64,000 nucleotides of DNA from Baylisascaris procyonis (lineage: Eukaryota; Nematoda; Chromadorea; Rhabditida; Ascarididae): assembly GCA_037389465.1 (NCBI GenBank), contig JAZARR010000268.1, positions 62,001 through 126,000 of the forward strand, in the 5' to 3' direction. This document shows, piece by piece, positions 61,401 to 64,000 of this stretch; within the stretch, counting starts at the first letter, position 1; every line of letters begins with the position of its first letter. Position numbers and translations under genes: made by a program. The notes below the pieces were generated by a model that worked only from the letters and a program-made list of their open reading frames with translations, ran no database searches and had not been told where the DNA came from.

Positions 61401-62729
61401 TTGCACAGCCGCAGACACACCTTGCACATTCGAATTCTTGGCGCATGAAAAATATTCACAGTGAGCGGCCCTGCCAAATCAAGGCTTCAGTTGAGGTCGT
61501 AGGGATATCAGGTATGTAAGCCTATCGCTCTCCTCACATATAAAATGGAATCAAAAGGAGAAGGATCTCTCTCGAGTTGTTATCCACTTCCTTCATCGCC
61601 TCCTCTTTCTTTAAGTTGCTCCATTGTGCCCTATACTAGAGTCCATTACACGATAATAAGAATCTAAAGAAAGTACGCATTGCGTGTTTGATTGAAGAAA
61701 GTATGCACTACGACATAAATTATAAAGCAATTGAGTGCTCCTCACACTTGCACTTTCATCTATTAATTATTTTTTAGGTCGATCCTCTCATGGAGGTCTC
61801 TCGCATCTTCACAGTGCATTTATTCTTCAAATTAAGTTCATCTTCAGCTAATAGGTACTACACGTGCATCGATGAGTAATGAAATATTGAGGAAAACGAT
61901 TCATAGATTCGTTGGCGTATTCTTTCGATATCCTTCTGCACGAATGAAACAAACTTCGCGAAAGCTTTCTTTTCTTGTAAATCACATTATTAACGCTCCC
62001 TCTCACGCACTAAGTGATGCTTGTTTGTCAACTATTCTCTGAACGGCAACACATCTAAAGACAAATATTTTTAATGGAAGGATCAGAAACCTAAATTGTT
62101 TGCTCATATTTCATTTTGCTGCATATTTCTATTAGAGATGCAACATGCCGATTAGAACGAAATTTACAATATTTATTCAATAGCAACTCCGAAGTCATTC
62201 ATCTGGCTGCAGATTCACTCTTTCATAAGCCATCAAAATTTTTTCCCATTCTGATGCTTCCTCGTCACGAGTTTCCTGGTAGATGGGCTTTTATTTTTCT
62301 AAAATTACTCTATCGAGTTGGATAAAGTTGCTGGACAAGAATATCAATGGCCGTTGATTCCTTGTTTGTGATCTCATCGGCCTCACTACTGTAACAATCA
62401 AGCAATCAGCTAAGCTGTCCCATGGACAGAAGAAAAGCCATGAGAAATTCTTACATGATTGCATCGAAAATCAAGAAATTTTTTATGGTAGGTTAAGCAA
62501 ACGTGAATGAGCGATAGTGGCAATTTTTTGCGAGTAATATGAAAAAGTGCAATGGCTAAGCGAGTGGAAAATATTCGAGGTACCCAATTCATTCATTATT
62601 TTACTTCTCTGAACTCAACTTTTGAATAATTCGCCTCACGAAACTTTTCAATGAAATTGCGTTACACGTATTTCAGAAATGCATAAGAAATTTAGCAATT
62701 ATTTGCCAGATTCTTTCTTCATGTTCTAG
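58465..62729 (+). CDS. Candidate small multi-exon gene, family unknown
   Basis: Segments 58465-58601, 58870-58971, 61462-61511, 61778-61835, 62136-62278 and 62677-62729 each have a T-rich acceptor, and all join in phase (2/1, 2/1, 1/2, 2/1, 1/2), ending at a TAG. The start would be the ATG at 58471, six bases after the acceptor TTTTTTATCAG, as in many trans-spliced nematode genes. Pieces of the ~178-residue product: TASYVIFLNIKSPQDAIRLL, FYDGVISVHLHQVNRYEEGD, CQIKASVEVVGIS, LERNLQYLFNSNSEVIHL, FFPILMLPRHEFP. I do not recognise the fold. Some donors (AC/GTACAA, AA/GTTCAT) are weak and were chosen partly for phase, so the chain may be wrong in places. Confidence 0.35.
58870..58971 (+). CDS. Exon of candidate unknown gene
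   Basis: Excellent acceptor CTTCGTTTTTCAG and donor CTT/GTGAGA bound 33 codons containing IVFYDGVISVHLHQVN and RYEEGDVVPNGAVQF, a protein-like composition. This is the best-supported exon of the chain. Confidence 0.5.
62136..62278 (+). CDS. Exon of candidate unknown gene
   Basis: Acceptor CATATTTCTATTAG, donor CCTG/GTAGAT. 47 codons with DATCRLERNLQYLF and HLAADSLFHKPSKFFPIL. Confidence 0.45.
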
Positions 62730-64000
62730 AGAAATACAACTCGTCGAATGAGGGCATTTGCGCAAATTTAGTGCGATCTTTTGGCAATTTATTTGTTTGT
62801 TGCCGAAAAGATCATGAAGAGCACTGCATTGTTTACGTCTTATTTTATATATGAAAAGATATGTGTGAATTCACGTCAGTTTTGTGTATACAGCATTTAT
62901 ATTTATTGCAGTACTTATTATAATGAAGCACTTAAAACTTTGGCAATGGAAGGGGTTTTATATGAGTAGTACTGTCGTGAAAGAAGCGGAGCGGTTACAC
63001 GGTGATCTGTGCTCTTAATGTTTGCGTGGTTTGCTGAAGTATGTGCTATGTTCTTTTTTGAAAAAGTAACTCTACAAAAGTAAAAGGTTCGTATTCAAAA
63101 GGTAACTGATCATCCTATAATGTAAACCTCCTCGGGTCAGTAGTTAAGAAAGAGTAGCAATATAAAGGTGATTATTAATTTCACTTTACATTAAAACAGC
63201 TTGAAAATTCTGCGGCTGCGATACTGTCATGAGCATAGCCACAAGAGATAGCTTATTGCTTTGCGCATTCGTCGTGCATGCTTCATACTTCCCCAACCTT
63301 GTTTAAGCGCTTTTAGATGGCTTCGTCTGCATTCTCTTTCTCCATTTGCTTATATGAGATAGCTTAGTTTTTATGAGATTTCATGAGTGGAAATGTGATG
63401 TCCTTGAACGCTCCCTGACCTTTGATAGATCCCCATGCGTTCTTCCATCGAAGTGAAATTCTAATTGAATCCTTCTTCATTTTCATCCCTATTTTCTGAT
63501 GTGGCATAACGTGATCCATCACTCCTTCACCCTCACAGAAAGTGCCTACGAAAAGAAGACAATCGCTGCCTCAGTATGTGGAAAAATGTGGTACCAAAGA
63601 TCGAATCTAAGCAATGAGTTGCATTCCCGGAAAATTTAGGCAAACGGGTTGACTATTAATAGTAAAAATTGGTACGGTTTTTATTTCGCAAGTAAAGGTA
63701 TCAACCTCGAAGTTTATCCATCACCTCTTCATCCTTCTGCTTCATAGTGTACCAAAGACCACGAGTTATAGCAAAGACATGCACTAACGCTGTCTCTGAA
63801 GGTATTTTTCAAAAACGAGGACAGAAGCGCTAAAAAAGAGCATCAAAATTCCCGCACAACTTGATAGTAGTTCTGAAATGATGGAAGTGGTATTTGAACA
63901 CTGCAAGAAATTCGAAATCCTCGTGCTGTCGAGCTGAAATTGCCATCTAGCACACGAGCAAATGGGATGCATTGAATATTGTCACTTTTATTTCGTATGT
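62730..64000. other. Window end, no supported gene
   Basis: Short ORFs only. A minus-strand ORF at 63972-63784 has a hydrophobic stretch (AGILMLFFSASVLVF) but no splice support. Confidence 0.5.

Noticed and set aside
1..64000. CRISPR arrays, bacterial operons, prophage or plasmid features
   Set aside because: No direct-repeat/spacer pattern or long intronless genes; spliced nematode-type genes explain the coding signal.

Overview
This is an AT-rich invertebrate genome segment, most likely from a nematode. It shows short exons separated by long introns, 3' splice sites of the TTTTCAG/TTTTAG type, innexin (invertebrate gap-junction) genes, a PUF RNA-binding gene, and likely leader acceptors 6 to 29 bases ahead of start codons. 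The large introns and small exons would suit a strongylid (clade V) worm, but the species cannot be read from the sequence. There is no bacterial operon structure, CRISPR array or convincing RNA gene. All gene models below were joined by eye from splice sites, intron phase and protein sense.

Layout. (1) 1-4.8 kb: no supported gene. (2) 4.8-21.0 kb, plus strand: a multi-exon gene for a proline/tyrosine/glycine-rich protein with cysteine pairs and a KRKRR basic site near its C-terminus; family not recognised. (3) 24.5-30.2 kb, minus strand: a compact PUF (Pumilio-repeat) RNA-binding protein with about seven visible repeats and an unusual set of RNA-contact residues. (4) 30.2-38.2 kb: the shared upstream region of the divergent PUF and innexin genes, with two exon-like minus-strand ORFs and several small repeats. 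(5) 38.2-49.0 kb, plus strand: a complete-looking innexin gene (copy A), with the YYQW motif, four membrane segments and two cysteines in each extracellular loop. (6) 53.4-55.8 kb, plus strand: a second innexin copy (B) whose first exon is about 82% identical to copy A but whose later splice donors are broken, so probably a decaying tandem duplicate. (7) 58.5-62.7 kb, plus strand: a phase-consistent chain of exon-like segments forming a possible small gene of unknown family. (8) The rest holds AT microsatellites, G-runs able to form quadruplexes, and low-complexity repeats.

The genes do not form one pathway. The PUF protein would act on mRNA in the cytoplasm, the innexin in membrane channels, and the 4.8-21 kb product may be secreted. 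The clearest points of interest are the innexin tandem pair with one eroding copy, the atypical PUF recognition code, and the two unassigned genes.
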